Positions 1-12,042 of a stretch of DNA of 64,000 nt are shown here, piece by piece. A program made the translations under genes and the position numbers. This stretch comes from Boswellia sacra (taxonomy: Eukaryota > Streptophyta > Magnoliopsida > Sapindales > Burseraceae). A model generated the notes under the pieces. That model had not been told where the DNA came from and did no database searches. It worked only from the letters and a program-made list of their open reading frames with translations. Location of the stretch: contig SNVD02013006.1 of the NCBI GenBank assembly GCA_013180625.2, forward strand, positions 1 to 64,000. The letters are read 5' to 3'. Positions within the stretch are counted from its first letter, which is position 1. Each line of letters starts with the position of its first letter.

Positions 1-162
1 AGGTATTATGCAATTAAAGTGCAAGACAGGTATAAAATGACATTTCAAAATATGCAGCATGGATATATACACACGTAAAACTCTCAAATTTGACACGTGG
101 GGACATAATTTTGGTGGGATTTGCTCGATGCAGATTTATCGCCCCAAGATTTGAAAAAATGA

Positions 163-352
163 GATATGCTTTCGGCGAGGTTTGACAAAACCTACACACT
201 TGTCTCCCACGTGAAGCATGGAAAATGGAGATACACTTTCGGCGGGGGTTGACAAAACCCCCCCACTTGTCTCCCACGTGAAGCATAAAAAATAGAGATA
301 CACTTTCGGTGGAGGTTGACAAAACCTCCACACTTGTCTCCCACGTGTACTT
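163..352. repeat. 67-bp tandem repeat with G-box and hairpin core, about 2.8 copies
   Basis: Copies begin at 163, 230 and 297. Each has a pyrimidine-rich start, a short inverted repeat around gttgacaaaac, then ttgtctcccacgtg. Each copy carries the G-box palindrome cacgtg (208-213, 275-280, 342-347), and a fourth G-box lies outside the array at 94-99. The arms of the inverted repeat differ between copies but stay complementary. No gene is attached to it; it could be promoter-like or LTR-derived sequence. Confidence 0.8.
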
Positions 353-649
353 ATGCCATAGGGTAGTCATATGTTTTGTCAAAAAGAAAACTTGAAATTA
401 AAACAAACAAAATCAACAAACAACAACAACACAAAAACAACATTGATAATCGATCAAACGAAACAAGAAGAAAATAAAATTCGACAACAACAACACACAT
501 TCAAATATACAAGTAGTTGTGATTGTGGCTCACATCTTCCTCTGGTTTTACGTCCAGTAACGGCTGAAACGCCTTCTATGATTCGGGGATTTGCTTCCCA
601 TCCAGTTTTCTTATAAACTGGCAAACAGGGTCGTTTTTAGTCAGATTCC
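353..649. other. A-rich sequence, nothing recognised
   Basis: A-rich, low-complexity sequence with a short run of asparagine and lysine codons that does not look like a gene. It lies between the tandem repeat and the minus-strand reading frame ending at 650. Confidence 0.4.
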
Positions 650-1129
650 CTAGACTATAACACTGCAATTCATCACGAAATTTGTCCATAGATTAAGCAA
701 TTCACGCTGAACAAGTCCACAAGAATGTGACTCGAGAGTTAACAAAACATTATCCAGCGACTCATTACTCAAACCATTCTTAATAAATGAAAGTTTATCT
801 TCTCTATTCCTGGACGCAAAACCTAATGAACGACAAGTCTGGTTACAATTCCATCTAGCACATTTATAACATACTTGTAACCTTTTCGCTCTTCGCCTCT
901 TGGCGTCGTAGCTCTTTCCTAGACCAGGCATGTATTTTGCGAGATTAATGTCCGGCTCACCGGACAATCTCACCTTGGCTTCGATAAGCCATCGGATATC
1001 AGCAGGCACATTTAGGAGCATCAATGCCCAAAGTCTAGTCATCCGTACTTTATAAATTTTAAACACAGCATTTTGAGGAAGTGAAGGGAAATATTTACGA
1101 AGGTTCGATAGAAAGATATCAGCATCCAT
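650..1129 (-). CDS. Unrecognised 159-aa ORF with a clustered-cysteine motif
   Basis: Open frame of 159 residues. The middle is strongly basic (KRRRAKRL), followed by a cysteine cluster, C-Y-K-C-A-R-W-N-C-N-Q-T-C, which could bind zinc. The C-terminal third is leucine-rich with the piece SHSCGLVQRELLNLW. I do not recognise the family. It lies downstream, in transcription direction, of a broken Athila-like polyprotein on the same strand, so it may be an extra ORF of that element or a fragment of a host gene. The start is the first ATG; an upstream in-frame extension cannot be excluded because the segment before it looks intron-like. Confidence 0.45.
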   Translation of the reverse strand: MDADIFLSNLRKYFPSLPQNAVFKIYKVRMTRLWALMLLNVPADIRWLIEAKVRLSGEPDINLAKYMPGLGKSYDAKRRRAKRLQVCYKCARWNCNQTCRSLGFASRNREDKLSFIKNGLSNESLDNVLLTLESHSCGLVQRELLNLWTNFVMNCSVIV

Positions 1130-1152
1130 TGAAGAGAAGAAATGGAGAGATA

Positions 1153-1254
1153 TTACCGATAATACGATTGAGTTTGTTCTTCTCCCAGATATGCACGTTT
1201 CAAACCTTCGAACAATGGCTTCAATTCTTGTTTCGGTGTTTTCTCAATCTGTTG
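1153..1254 (-). pseudogene. Athila-type pol fragment (34 codons)
   Basis: The frame from 1254 down to a stop at 1153-1155 contains ELKPLFEGLKRAYLGEE. This matches the linker that precedes reverse transcriptase in Athila-like polyproteins (pattern ELKPLP..LKYAYLGEN). A second version of the same linker lies at about 1800-1860, so the piece is a duplicate or comes from another copy. It starts right after a pyrimidine-rich stretch ending in caacag, which looks like a splice acceptor. Confidence 0.6.
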
Positions 1255-1571
1255 CACAAATGAGCTCAAAGCACAGAATAATCAAATTAAACAAAAGGAA
1301 GGAAAAGAAAAGAGCAGAAACGAAACTGAAGACACATAAAAGAGATAACAACACAATAGCAAACAAAAGTCAAAAACAAGTAAAAGAAATATAAAAACAA
1401 ATAAGACAGATGGCAAAGAGAGATAAAACCTGATCAATTTGATGGCCTACGAAAGGAATCTCCTCGAGACATAAAAATCGATCATTATTACCTTATTTTA
1501 TTTTTCTTTTCTTTTTTTATTTATTTTTCAAAAATTGGGTTGCCTCCCAATAAGCGCTTGGTTTAACGTCC

Positions 1572-4306
1572 TCAGCCCGACGTTGGTTCCATCATGGCAG
1601 GGTCCAATCTTCGCTGTGCTTCTCTAGTGGGCTTGGATCCTTTTTCCAACACGATACGGTCCATGCATATGGCTGGGCCTTGGATGTCAACAATCGTCCA
1701 CCCAATAGCTGTTTTGTGATCTCTAAGTACTCGGACGAGTTTCTCTTCTTGTAGTGGTGCAAGGCCCATTTCTATTTTAACTGGCAAAGGATCATTCTTA
1801 TCCAAGAATCCATGCTTCAAATGATCTGGAATAGGCTTAAGCTCTATAGTTAGGGGCTTTCAAACATAGAAGGCAGAAGTTTCACATTAGATAAAGGAAA
1901 TTGAATGCCCGAAACATCATACCTATTTGTGGTTATAGCTATGGTCTCATCTAAGCTTGCCACAGCTTCCTCCATTTCTTTGGACACTTGTATCAACCTT
2001 CTTGATTCCGTGTAATTTTCTGTCCCTATGTGCTCACTAAAAACCACTTCCAATCCATCCTTGTGAGTTAACTCAAAATGTTGTTTTGGCAAAGAATCAA
2101 TAACATCAACTGCAAAAACAGAATGCAAGTCACTAGGGTACCTCATTGTCTCAAAAATATTGAAACGAATCACCTCGCCATCGAATTCCATGGTGAGAGT
2201 GCCCATCATGACTCAATCTAGTTCGAGCATTTTCAAAGATGGTCTACCCCAATGGAATCGGTGTTGGATTAGGAGATGTCTCATCCTCTATTTTAAGGAC
2301 ATAGAAGTCTGCTGGAAAACCAATTGATTCACCTGCACAAACACATCTTCCACAACTCTTTTGTGATATGCATTAAAATGATCAGCAAACTGAATGGTAA
2401 TACCAGTTTTCGCAAAAGGTCCAAGATTTAAAGAAGCTAAATAGAATATGGCATGACATTAATAGATGCTCCTAAATCTAATATAGCTCTTTCAAACTTG
2501 GTATTACCAATTGTGCAATGGAATGGTGAACCCCCCGTACCCTGGATCTTTGCTTTATCGGAGGAATTTTTCTTTGTATTACAGCTGAAACATTTTCCCC
2601 CACGCTTACTTTCTCATTTCCCTTCAACTTTCTCTTGTTGGTGCATAACTCCTTGAGAAATTTTGCATAACGAGGTACTTGCTTAATAGCATCCAGAAGT
2701 GGTATATTTACCTCGATCTTGCAAAAAGTTTTCAGGATTTCCTGTTCTTGTTCCTCCTTCTTTGATTTTGCAAATCTGCTAGGAAAAGGGGGAGGAGTAA
2801 CATATGAAGGAATTTGAGTTTTAAGGTCTACCTTAGAAGATGATGTTTTGTTTATGGTGGAAGTGGTGTCATCCCCTTCATTAGTTTGTGACCTTTTTTG
2901 TGGAAATTGTAATTGCTTTCCACTTCTCAAAGTGATTGCACTAGCATTCTCTTTTGGATCTGTCACTGTCTGAGAAGGTAATTTTTCTAAGCTCTTGCTC
3001 TCGAATTTGCTCATGTTAGTAGCCAATTGTCCCATTTGATTTTCCAGGTTTTTTGGATACGTGCCCTAGTTTCCTGCTGAAATTGCATTGTGTTAGTAGC
3101 AAGTACTTTAACAATGTCCTGGAGATCCATACCTGAGTTTTGTGGAGCTAGTTGTGGTGCTGGTTGTGGTTCCATTTGAAATGATTGCTGCACTCTTGAT
3201 TGATTGAAACCTGGTGGCTGATTTGTTATGGCATTTGGAGTGATTGGTTGATGATTACTATAACTTTGGCTTGGTTGTCCTAGAAATCCACCCATGGCAT
3301 TGGATTGTTCCGTATCTCCTTCTTGCAAAGTTGGACACATGTCGGTTGGATGCTCCGTGGTAGAATATACTCCACATACATAAGATTGATGCATATGTCC
3401 TACAACCATTTTTTTTTACAAGAGAGGTAAGCTCAGAAAGTTGTTGTTCAATGTTCGGGGTACTTACCTCATTTACTCTCCTTGGTATTTGTGGCTCAAA
3501 TTGGCCGCTGAATTGTTGGGAGTTTACTGCCATGTCGCTAATCAAACGTCTTGCAACATTCGGTGTTTTATTAAGCAGTGCTCCACCACTAGCAGCATCA
3601 ATGATACTCCTTTCCATTGGTAGGAGACCCTCATAGAAATATTGAATTAGGAGTCCATCACTAATTTGATGGTTTGGACAGCTAGCACATAACCTTCTAA
3701 ATCTCTCCCAATATTCATGAAGTGATTCTCCATTGTGTTGTTGAATGCCACTAATATCTTTTTAATGTTTATAACTTTCGAAGTGGGAAAGTATTTCTCT
3801 AAAAAGAGTTTACTTATCTCATTCCACGTGGTAATGGTACCCGATGGTAGATAGTATAGCCAATCTTTCGCCGAATCTGCTAATGATAATGGAAAAGCTC
3901 TCAATTTTATTTGCTCCTCAGACAAGCCAGTTGGCTTCATACTTGAGCATACCACATGAAATTCTCTGAGGTATTTGATAGGATCCTCTCCTGCAAAACC
4001 ATGAAATGTAGGCAAGAGACGAATTAGTCCATATTTAAGCTCAAATTCTACCTCAAACTTGGTGCTTATGCATAGCGGTTGTTGATCAATAATTGGAGCC
4101 GCTAACTCCTTAAGAGTCTGATAGTTTTCCATCGCTATTGCTTCTGATTCAGATTTGATTGAACTACAAAAAGATGGGAGGGAAGTATGTCGTGCAAGGT
4201 CAAATTCTGGAGGTGGAGTTGAAATTGACCGATTTAGCCTTAAATTCGAGGATTGGAGAAACTCCCTAATTCTCTTAAGTCGTTGATCCGCTTCTCCCTC
4301 GGACAT
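1572..4306 (-). pseudogene. Gag, protease and start of pol of G1, frame-broken
   Basis: The first frame (4306-3647, 219 aa) is the Ty3-type retrotransposon Gag region: FELKYGLIRLLPTFHGFAGEDP, then W near SGTITTWNEISKLFLEKYFP. Gag continues with frameshifts through 3617-3258, 3409-3011 and 3035-2478. Protease follows: AILDLGASINVMP around 2440-2495, then stop codons, then 2209-1850. The last piece (about 1860-1572) holds ELKPIPDHLKHGFLDKND and AIGWTIVDIQG, the linker just before reverse transcriptase, and is cut off there. No functional protein is expected. Confidence 0.85.
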
Positions 4307-4388
4307 AAAAGCCTAAACACAAACAATCAGGAAATAACAATCAAGAATTAGTAGTAAAAAAAGAATAACAAATTGATTAGAAAATCAA

Positions 4389-4406
4389 TCCCCGGCAACG
4401 GCGCCA
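4389..4406 (-). other. Primer binding site, tRNA-Asp type, of G1
   Basis: Minus-strand sequence TGGCGCCGTTGCCGGGGA, 18 bases complementary to the 3' end of plant tRNA-Asp. This primer is typical of Athila/Tat Ty3/Gypsy elements. It sits next to the LTR. Confidence 0.9.
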
Positions 4407-4412
4407 AAAACT

Positions 4413-5821
4413 TGATGCGTTCGAAACTAGCAAGTATACTAGTCGCACCAGTAATAAAGTGATGAGTGAGATATCGTTCCCACGAGGATTGATTCTAATT
4501 AAATTTGTTATTTTTGAGCAACAATAAACTAAATATGGGGGGTTTTGTTGAATGATTAATTAAACGGAATACGAAGGCAAATAAAGAATAACACAACACA
4601 ATATTAAATGAATTGAAAATTCAATGAGAGACACTTGGTTAAGGGTTCTTTCTCTGCCACAAGATATGAATTTTTGAATTAACATAGAATTGTAATCCAA
4701 TTACAGCATTGAAGTTATCAACCGTAGATAACAACAAGCTCTGTTATCCCACTCTTTCCTTACATTGTTGTTAAATAAAACAAGCTCTTTATTTAATCTC
4801 TATCCATTAAACAACCTAGAACAAGCTCTCTAAGTTTAATTCAATAGAAGCATTACGATGAGAAAGATAGGTTGATCTAAGCAATAATCACACAAGTTCG
4901 GATTATTTAACCTAGGTTGTATTTTCCAATTGCAATCTCTGATCACAATTTTGCTACTAATGATTGGAAATTCATGACAATTACGGATCAAGATTTCTAA
5001 TCTAGCAATAGACAACAACAGATTATATTCAGTTGGCCATTCCAAATACAATCAGTAAGCAATCATAAGCATTAGATATGGGAAAATACAAGCAACTTCA
5101 ATTAGAGAATTGGATAACAATTTCTTACACAATCAACTCACAAAATCCATATCAAGGGCTTTGAAATCACCTCAACCAATTCAGATTTAGTTACACATAT
5201 TCAATCAGAATAACAAATACAATACAATATGGAGACATTCCAGAAAATGAGAGGGAAAGGGAAACTTAGCAAATTTGATGAAATCTATTAGGATTTGTAG
5301 TTCTTCCTCTTTCCAAGCCTTCAATCTCCTTCAAGAACTCCAAGAGATGAGAGAAATCCAAAGATGCAGCCTCCTCCACGTTCTCCCCTCTTCAAGTTAT
5401 GAAAATAAAACCTAAAATGTGTTTAAATACTCTGCTACAGTGAATTGCTACAGTGCCCCGTATTATACATGCTACAGTGACTTGTGGAATTATATTTCTA
5501 TACATCTCACACTGTTTTGATTAGAACTTTTGGTACACTGAATGGATTTATAAACCGTAAATTTCTCCAGAAAATAGACTTCGAGAGCTTTCCAACGGTA
5601 TATAATATGTCATCGGGTTCATTGTATATCAACACAATTAAATCCGAGAAGATGGTTGACTAGCAGAGGTGAAAATGAAGGGTTTTACTCCATTTTTGTG
5701 CAAGTTGCTCCAAAACTCCTACAAACATCAAAACCACACAAAAACATAAAAATACCAAGGAATATAGCAAAGAAACATGGACAAATTGATATAAAAGTAA
5801 TACATAAATAGACACCTATCA
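4413..5821 (-). repeat. 5' LTR of G1
   Basis: On the minus strand it starts TGATAGGTGTC (5821) and ends GAACGCATCA (4413), giving the TG...CA ends of an LTR, about 1.41 kb. It stops 6 bases before the primer binding site. The next plus-strand bases after 5821 are ctagg, the candidate target duplication; its partner would be left of the window. Confidence 0.8.
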
Positions 5822-6589
5822 CTAGGGTTTTTAGAAGTTACAATCGTCACTCTTGCGTAAAGGCGCGTATCTGTAATGCTAGAGGCATCAACTTTAGCAT
5901 GCAGGCAACAACCTATTTCTAGGTTTCACGCCTTGACACACCATTTAGGCCAAGGGCACTACCCTTACACCTCTGGGAGGGGTCTCTTCCACCCCCTCTC
6001 CCCCAAAAACCCCACAGAGACCTTACCACAAAGGTCGACCTACATGTGCGACAGGTGAACATGGTTCCTAGGGTCTCAACCTCTCATATCGGTACCGCAC
6101 CGGTCTTGAGCCTACTTGGCTTTTCTACCCCATTCTTCGGTGTTTGATTCTCAGTGTCCTTGCTAGTCTAGGAAGAACTTCTGAATTTTGTCTTTGGTTA
6201 TCATCATTGGGCCTCTAAAAAACCATAAGCAAAATTTTAGTGCTTACAAACTTGATTATGTGTAAAAATGAATCTATGATCAAGATGGATAGAATTGATG
6301 AACTAGAAAATCCTAACCCAGTAAACCTTATTAGAGGTTGGACACTGTCCGAACAGACTAAAAGACCGTACCTAACTTCCTAAACCCAGCTCTGAAGGGG
6401 CGATGGGTAGTTAGGTCTAGAAGCAAGGGATTGGCTGTCATCACTCACATTTTTCCTGTAGTTAATTACTTGGGTGGCTACTCCATTTCATTTCTGCGGA
6501 CCTTGCCTCTGTGGCTTGGTCTAATGAAACTCTAAGCCTTCTCACAAAACTCAGAAAAGCAGTGTCAAGGTCATCGCGACTCTAGCAGG
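5822..6589. other. Unassigned sequence between G1 and the S1 envelope-like remnant
   Basis: Includes a C-rich patch (about 5950-6060) and GC content above the neighbourhood. I see no convincing coding frame or repeat. It may be an internal part of the Sirevirus-like element S1, whose 5' part would lie to the left of G1, but no similarity to S2 is obvious here. Confidence 0.35.
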
Positions 6590-7321
6590 ATGGAAGGTTC
6601 ATCCACAATGTGAATGATCAGTTAGCTCTCATCAATGTTTCTTTAGCTAACATTGTGCAAGATATAATAGAGATCAATGCCAACAATCTAAGCTTGAAAA
6701 GAAAATTGATGATAGACTTGTGAATGCTAGTGTGGAAAGGAGCCACAATGTTGATATTCCAAAGCAAGATGATGCAACTACTCAAATGCAAGAAGAATTA
6801 GCTACTGAAAAGATAGACAAAGCTTCAAAGAAGAAGGACAAAGCTGCTAGGAAAATGAAGATAAAGGCTAAAAAGAAGAAGAACAAAGGTGTTGAGCAAA
6901 TATAGAAGAAATGAGATAAAGCTACCAAGAAGAAGAAGAGTTTAAAAAGGTATTTATTGAAGCTCCAGCTCTAAGCACATATGCGCCACCGATAAACACC
7001 CCAACTCCACAAGATCCAGATCCAGAACCAACACCAGCTGTAGAGGAGATACCCCAAAAAGCTACTGCAGAATCTTTGATTGTTTTATTTTAGAACATTG
7101 AGACTAGTGCAAAGAGGAGAGAAAGAGAAATTAGAAAGATAGTTGTTAAAGTTACTGAATCCTCTACTGACACAAGTGCACAATAAGCCACTCTAGCTGC
7201 TTCTGAGCAAACAACACCATCCACCACAAGAACAAGATTCAAAAACACTACTAGAAGATCCAAGAAGCGCCCTGACCTTCCTCCTAAGCTCCGAATCCAC
7301 AAATCAGCAAGACTTAACTGA
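6590..7321 (+). pseudogene. Envelope-like ORF remnant of Sirevirus-type element S1
   Basis: Several broken frames add up to a lysine-rich, then proline-rich protein. It contains NDQLALINVSLANIVQDI, matching the EEQLAVINSILNDIVKDL region of the S2 envelope-like ORF, then long runs of K with coiled-coil character. It ends in SARLN* at 7321, like the KSPRLR* end of S2. Stops fall inside it, for example at 6903-6905. Such ORFs follow pol in Sirevirus-like Copia elements; their function is not established. Confidence 0.6.
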
Positions 7322-7404
7322 TTTCTAATCAGTTTTTGAACTCTGTTTCAATTTCTGTTATGTTTTAGTATTTAATCTTTGGCACTTGTTATGAAACCAA
7401 TAGG

Positions 7405-9270
7405 TGTTAGCCTTAAGGCTACATGATAATTTTGATGATAACAACACACATTGATTCATTATGATTTACTAACATGTTTATTTATGTGCAAGAGTAATAT
7501 CATTGAAATAACTGTAAAATCAAGAAAAGGCTTATTAAAATGAAGTGTTGAAGCTAAGGAGAAGACTACATATTAAAGGCACCAAAGTTTAAGAACAAGG
7601 TTTGATTCAAGGAATGTGATACATGAGCAATGTTCAATCAATTGGTCATATATTTCTCTACAAATGTCCAAATAATGTGATTCTTGAGTCTTTGGAAAGA
7701 TTACACAATTTGTAACATTTCATATGTTTTAAAGAAATTCAAATTTAAAGCGTAAGATTGTCTAAATCATCATGAAAGTTGAAAGACAAATGGAAGCAGC
7801 TGATATGAGCACTGAATACTCTTTTGGACATATCTTGAGCTAGAGATATCACAATGACTTGATTATTATGGCATTCGAAAGAAGACTTAATGAGGCACAT
7901 TTCATATGTTTTGAATAAATTCAAATTTCAAATGAAAGGCTGACATAATTGACATGTCATTCGGTGGACTGACATAGAGAAGAAAAATCAACTCATATGA
8001 GCACCGAATGATATTTTGTCCATATCTTGAGATAGAGATATCCAAATGCTTTGATTTTTAATGTTTTGGAAAGCTAATTCAAATATTCATATCTTTCATG
8101 TTTTGAAGAAATTCAAATTTCAAACAGAAGGCTGACAGAATTATCACTCAATTTGGTGGACTGACACAAGGAAGAAAAATCAAGTCACATGAGCACCGAA
8201 TGTTGTTTTGGCCATATCTTGATCTACAGATATCCAAATGACTTGGTTCTTGATGCGTTGGAAAGCTTGTTTACTTTTGAATATCTTTTATGCTTTGTAG
8301 ATTTTTAAATTTCAAACATAACATTGACAAAAATGGCAGACAAATGTATGATTTTTATGGTGGGCAGAAAATTTGGAGTTGGTGTCTTCACTTGATTAAG
8401 TTCATCCTATTTGCCAATAAAAGGAGCCCTTCTCCCATGCATTCAGCAAGAGCAAGAAGAAGAGAAGCATCTATCAAGCAAAAAATAAGAGAAATATCAA
8501 GTCTAGAGAGCTTTTATATTCTTTATCTACTCTTTGAAGAGAGTTATACTTTTGTTGTAAAAATTTTCTTTGTTCTTGTATTGTGGTGAGAGTGAGATCT
8601 ACTTGTATTGGATAAAAAGTTATCCTTGAGAGAACTCTTGGTGTGTTGTTATCAAGAGTTGAAGGAAGTTGCCTTGGTGAGGTTTTTTATCAAGAAGAAC
8701 TCTTTGTGTGATGTTATCAAGGGTTGAAGGAAGTTGCCTTGGTGAGGTTGTTCATCAAAAAGAACTCTTGGTGTGGTGTTATCAAGAGTTGAAGGAAGTT
8801 GGCTTGGTGAGGTTGTTCATCAAGAAGAACTCTTGGTGTGGTGTTATCAAGAGTTGAAGAAAGTTGTCTTGGTGAGGTTGTTCATCAAGAAGAACTCTTG
8901 GTGTGGCGTTATCAAGAGTTGAAGGAAAAAGTCTTGGTGAGGTCGTTCATCAAGCAAGTTATAAAGATTTCTACAACTTAGTGGAAAGCTTAGCTCGTGG
9001 AGCTAGGAGCCCTTGGATGTAGGCAAGGTTTGCCGAACCACGTAAATTGAGTTTGCACTCTCTCTATCCCTTTCCTCTTTACATTTACTTGCATTTGTGA
9101 TTGTTCATTATTGCTATTCTCTTGATTGCATTCTATTTTCATCTTCTTCACCTTTATTCTTAAAGAAAGAGTTAAATAATTTTGATTTTCAAGAAAAGTT
9201 TTCTAAATCCGTTTTTATAAATAAAAACCCAATTCACCCCCCCTCTTGGGTTGCCATACCTGGGTCAACA
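7405..9270 (+). repeat. 5' LTR of E1
   Basis: 1866 bp from tgttagcc to gggtcaaca. U3 carries about four diverged ~190-bp repeats (about 7700-8340), each with the theme agcaccgaatg...ccatatcttga...aaattcaaatttcaaa. Five ~65-bp minisatellite units follow at 8632-8953. The TATA motif seen in the sister LTRs (cctataaaagg) reads ccaataaaagg here (about 8413-8424). Confidence 0.9.
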
Positions 9271-9272
9271 AG

Positions 9273-9284
9273 TGGTATCAGAGC
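9273..9284 (+). other. Primer binding site of E1, tRNA-iMet type
   Basis: tggtatcagagc starts two bases after the LTR end. It is the standard 12-base match to the initiator tRNA-Met 3' end used by plant Copia elements. Confidence 0.95.
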
Positions 9285-9325
9285 AAGGTCGCTTAATTTT
9301 TTAAAACTTAATCGATTTTTTAGCT

Positions 9326-10072
9326 ATGGCAACTTTTAATTCAACTTCATATGTTGAGGGACTTTCTATCTCTAGACCTCTATTTTTTCATAGAAGTGAT
9401 TACTCTTATTGGAAAACTAGAACGAGTATTTTCTTGAAATCTTTTGATTATGATTTGTGGTCTATTGTTTTGGAAGGACTTTTTGTTCTTACCAAAATTG
9501 AAAATGGGGAATGCATGCTTAAAGAACCTAAAGAATTTAGTGAAGATGATAAAAAGAAATTGAGTTTGAATGCTAAAGCTATGATGTGTTGTATTATGCT
9601 CTAGATAGAAATGAGTTTAATAGAATATCTACTTGTTCTACGGCACAAGAAATATGGCACACACTTGAAGTAACTCATGAAGGAACTAGTCACGTTAAAG
9701 AATCCAAGATTAGTATGCTAGTTCATAGTTATGAGCTTTTTAAGATGAAATCGAATGAATCAATTTCTGAAATGTTTACTATATTTATGGATATTGTCAA
9801 TGGTTTGAAATCTCTTGGTAAATCTTATTCTAATGTGAAATGGTGAGAAAGATTCCTAGGTGTCTACCAAAATCTTGGGAGCCAAAGTTGACGGCAATTC
9901 AAGAAGCAAAGGACCTCACCAAACTACCATTAGAAGAACTTATGGGTTCTCTCATGACTTATGAAATCACCTTGAAGGAGAATGAAGAAGAAGATTGTAA
10001 AGTGGCAAACATGTGCTTCATCGCTTTAAGAGAAAATGAGATAAGTATTCTAAACTATGATCCTAAACTTTC
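9326..10072 (+). pseudogene. Gag of E1, first part, frameshifted
   Basis: Begins MATFNSTSYVEGLSISRP at the first ATG after the primer site. It carries the UBN2-type Copia gag pattern: YWKTR, EIWHTLEVTHEGT, ISEMF, LPKSWEPK and LTKLPLEELMGSLMTYE. A lost base near 9580 gives a stop at 9602-9604, and further shifts follow near 9838. It is cut by E2 right after DPKLS; the target duplication ctttc is 10068-10072. The reading continues at 19683. Confidence 0.9.
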
Positions 10073-11818
10073 TGTTGACCCAGGTATGGCAACCCAAGAG
10101 AGGCGGCGAATTGGGTTTTTATTTATCAAAACGGATTTGTAAAACTTTTCTTGAAAGATCAAAATTAGTTTACTCTTTCTTTGAGAATGAAGGTGAAAAA
10201 GATGAAATTAGAAGTTATCAAATATGTAATCAAGAGAATAATAATAATGAACAATCACAAGTGCAAGTAAATGCAAAGAGTATAAGGATAGAGAGAGTGC
10301 AAACTCGATGTACGTGGTTCGGCAAACTTGCCTACGTCCACGGGCTCCTAGCTCCACGAGCTAAGCTTTCCACTAAGTTGTAGAAATCTTTACAACTTGC
10401 TTGATGAATAACCTCACCAAGACTTTTTCCTTCAACTCTTGATAACACCACACCAAGAGTTCTTCTTGATGAACAACCTCACCAAGGCAACTTCCTTCAA
10501 CTCTTGATAACACCACACCAAGAGTTCTTCTTGATGAACAAACTCACCAAGGCAACTTCATTCAACTCTTGATAACACCACACCAAGAGTTCTTCTTGAT
10601 GAACAACCTCACCAAGGCTTCTTCAACCCTTGATAACACCACACCAAGAGTTCTTCTTGATGAACAACCTCACCAAGGCAACTTCCTTCAACCTTTGATA
10701 ACACCACACCAAGAGTTCTTCTTGATGAACAACCTCACCAAGGAAACTTCCTTCAACTCTTGATAACACACAACAAGAGTTCTCTTAATGGTAACTATTA
10801 TCCTTTACAAGAATATCTCACTCTCACCACAATACAATAACAAGGATAATTTTGACAATAAAAGTACAACTCTCTTCAAAGAGTAGATAAAGAATATAAA
10901 AGCTCTCTAGACTTGATATTTCTCTTGTTTTTTGCTTGATAGATGCTTCTCTTGCTCTTGTCTTTTTTTTTGAATGCATGGAGAAGGGCTCCTTTTATAG
11001 GCAAATGGGATGAACTTAGTCAAGTGAAGACACCAACTCCAAATTTTCTACCCATCATAAAAATCGTAATTTTGTCTGGCATTTTTGTCAATGTTTCGTT
11101 TGAAATTTGAAAATCTGCAAAACATAAAATATCTGCACATTTGAAGAATCTTTCCAACACATCAAGAATCAAGTCATTTGGATATCTGTAGCTCAAGATA
11201 TGACCAAAACACCATTTGGTGCTCATGTGACTTGATTTTTCTTCCTTGTGTCAGTCAACCGAATTGAATGATAATTCTGTCAGCATTCAGTTTGAAATTT
11301 GAATTTCTTCAAAACATATGAAATGTGCCTCATTATGTCCTCTTTCCAATACCGTAAGAATCAAGTCATTTTGATTTTTCTAGCTCAAGATATGTCTAAA
11401 AGAGTATTCGATGCTCATGTCAGCTGCTTCCATTTGTCTTTCAACTTGCATGATGATTTGGACAACCTTACACTTGAAATTTGAATTTCTTTAAAACATA
11501 TGAAATGTTATAAATTGAGTAAGCTTTCCAAAGGCTTAAGAATTATGTCATTTAGACATCTGTAGAGAAATATATGACTAATTGATTAAATATTGCTCAT
11601 GTGTCACATTCCTTGAATCAAACCTTGTTCTTAAACTTTGGTGCCTTTAACATGTAGTCTTCTCCTTAGCTTCAACACTTCATTTTAATAAGCTTCTTCT
11701 TGATTTTACAATTATTTCAATGATATTACTCTTGCACATAAATAAACATGTTAGTAAATCACAATGAATCAATGTGTATTGTTATCATCAAAATTATCAT
11801 GTAGCCTTAGGGCTAATA
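10073..11818 (-). repeat. 3' LTR of E2
   Basis: 1746 bp, reverse orientation, starting tgttgaccc. The other end reads ggctaata instead of the expected ggctaaca, a one-base change in the terminal dinucleotide. It carries about six minisatellite units (about 10402-10775). The polypurine tract (atctccccctttttg on the plus strand) adjoins at 11819. Confidence 0.9.
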
Positions 11819-12042
11819 ATCTCCCCCTTTTTGATGATGACAAACCATTGATTGCTTTCAAATAATATATAAAATCAAGAATGAAAATAAAATCAAGAAT
11901 AAACAAAAAAAAATGGCACTTGTTATGAATATAAGTAATCCAACTATTTCTCCCCCTTTTGTTATCATCAAAAAGATGTAATCAAATAAACTACTCCCCC
12001 TTAACATATGCTACCATTCAAAGATTATCATATAAAAACAAA

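Larger units (their letters stand above)
1560..5821 (-). mobile_element. Internally deleted Athila-like Ty3/Gypsy element G1
   Basis: Read on the minus strand it has a 5' LTR (4413-5821), a tRNA-Asp primer site (4389-4406), gag, an Athila-type protease with LDLGA in place of D(S/T)G, and the start of pol. The sequence then passes directly into the gggaggcaaccca segment that normally follows integrase in this lineage (about 1515-1570). RT, RNase H and integrase are therefore missing. No second LTR is present in the window; it is either beyond base 1 or lost. The left boundary is approximate. Confidence 0.85.

Noticed and set aside
14..382. Overlapping minus-strand frames of 122 and 65 aa
   Set aside because: They are translations of the 67-bp tandem repeat.
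5876..6058. 60-aa plus-strand frame in the C-rich patch
   Set aside because: Short, no family likeness, no neighbours in support.
10569..10763. Open frame of 64 aa with repeated residues (and similar ones at 15832 and 18300)
   Set aside because: It is the LTR minisatellite read in frame, appears in several LTRs, and has no start context or family.
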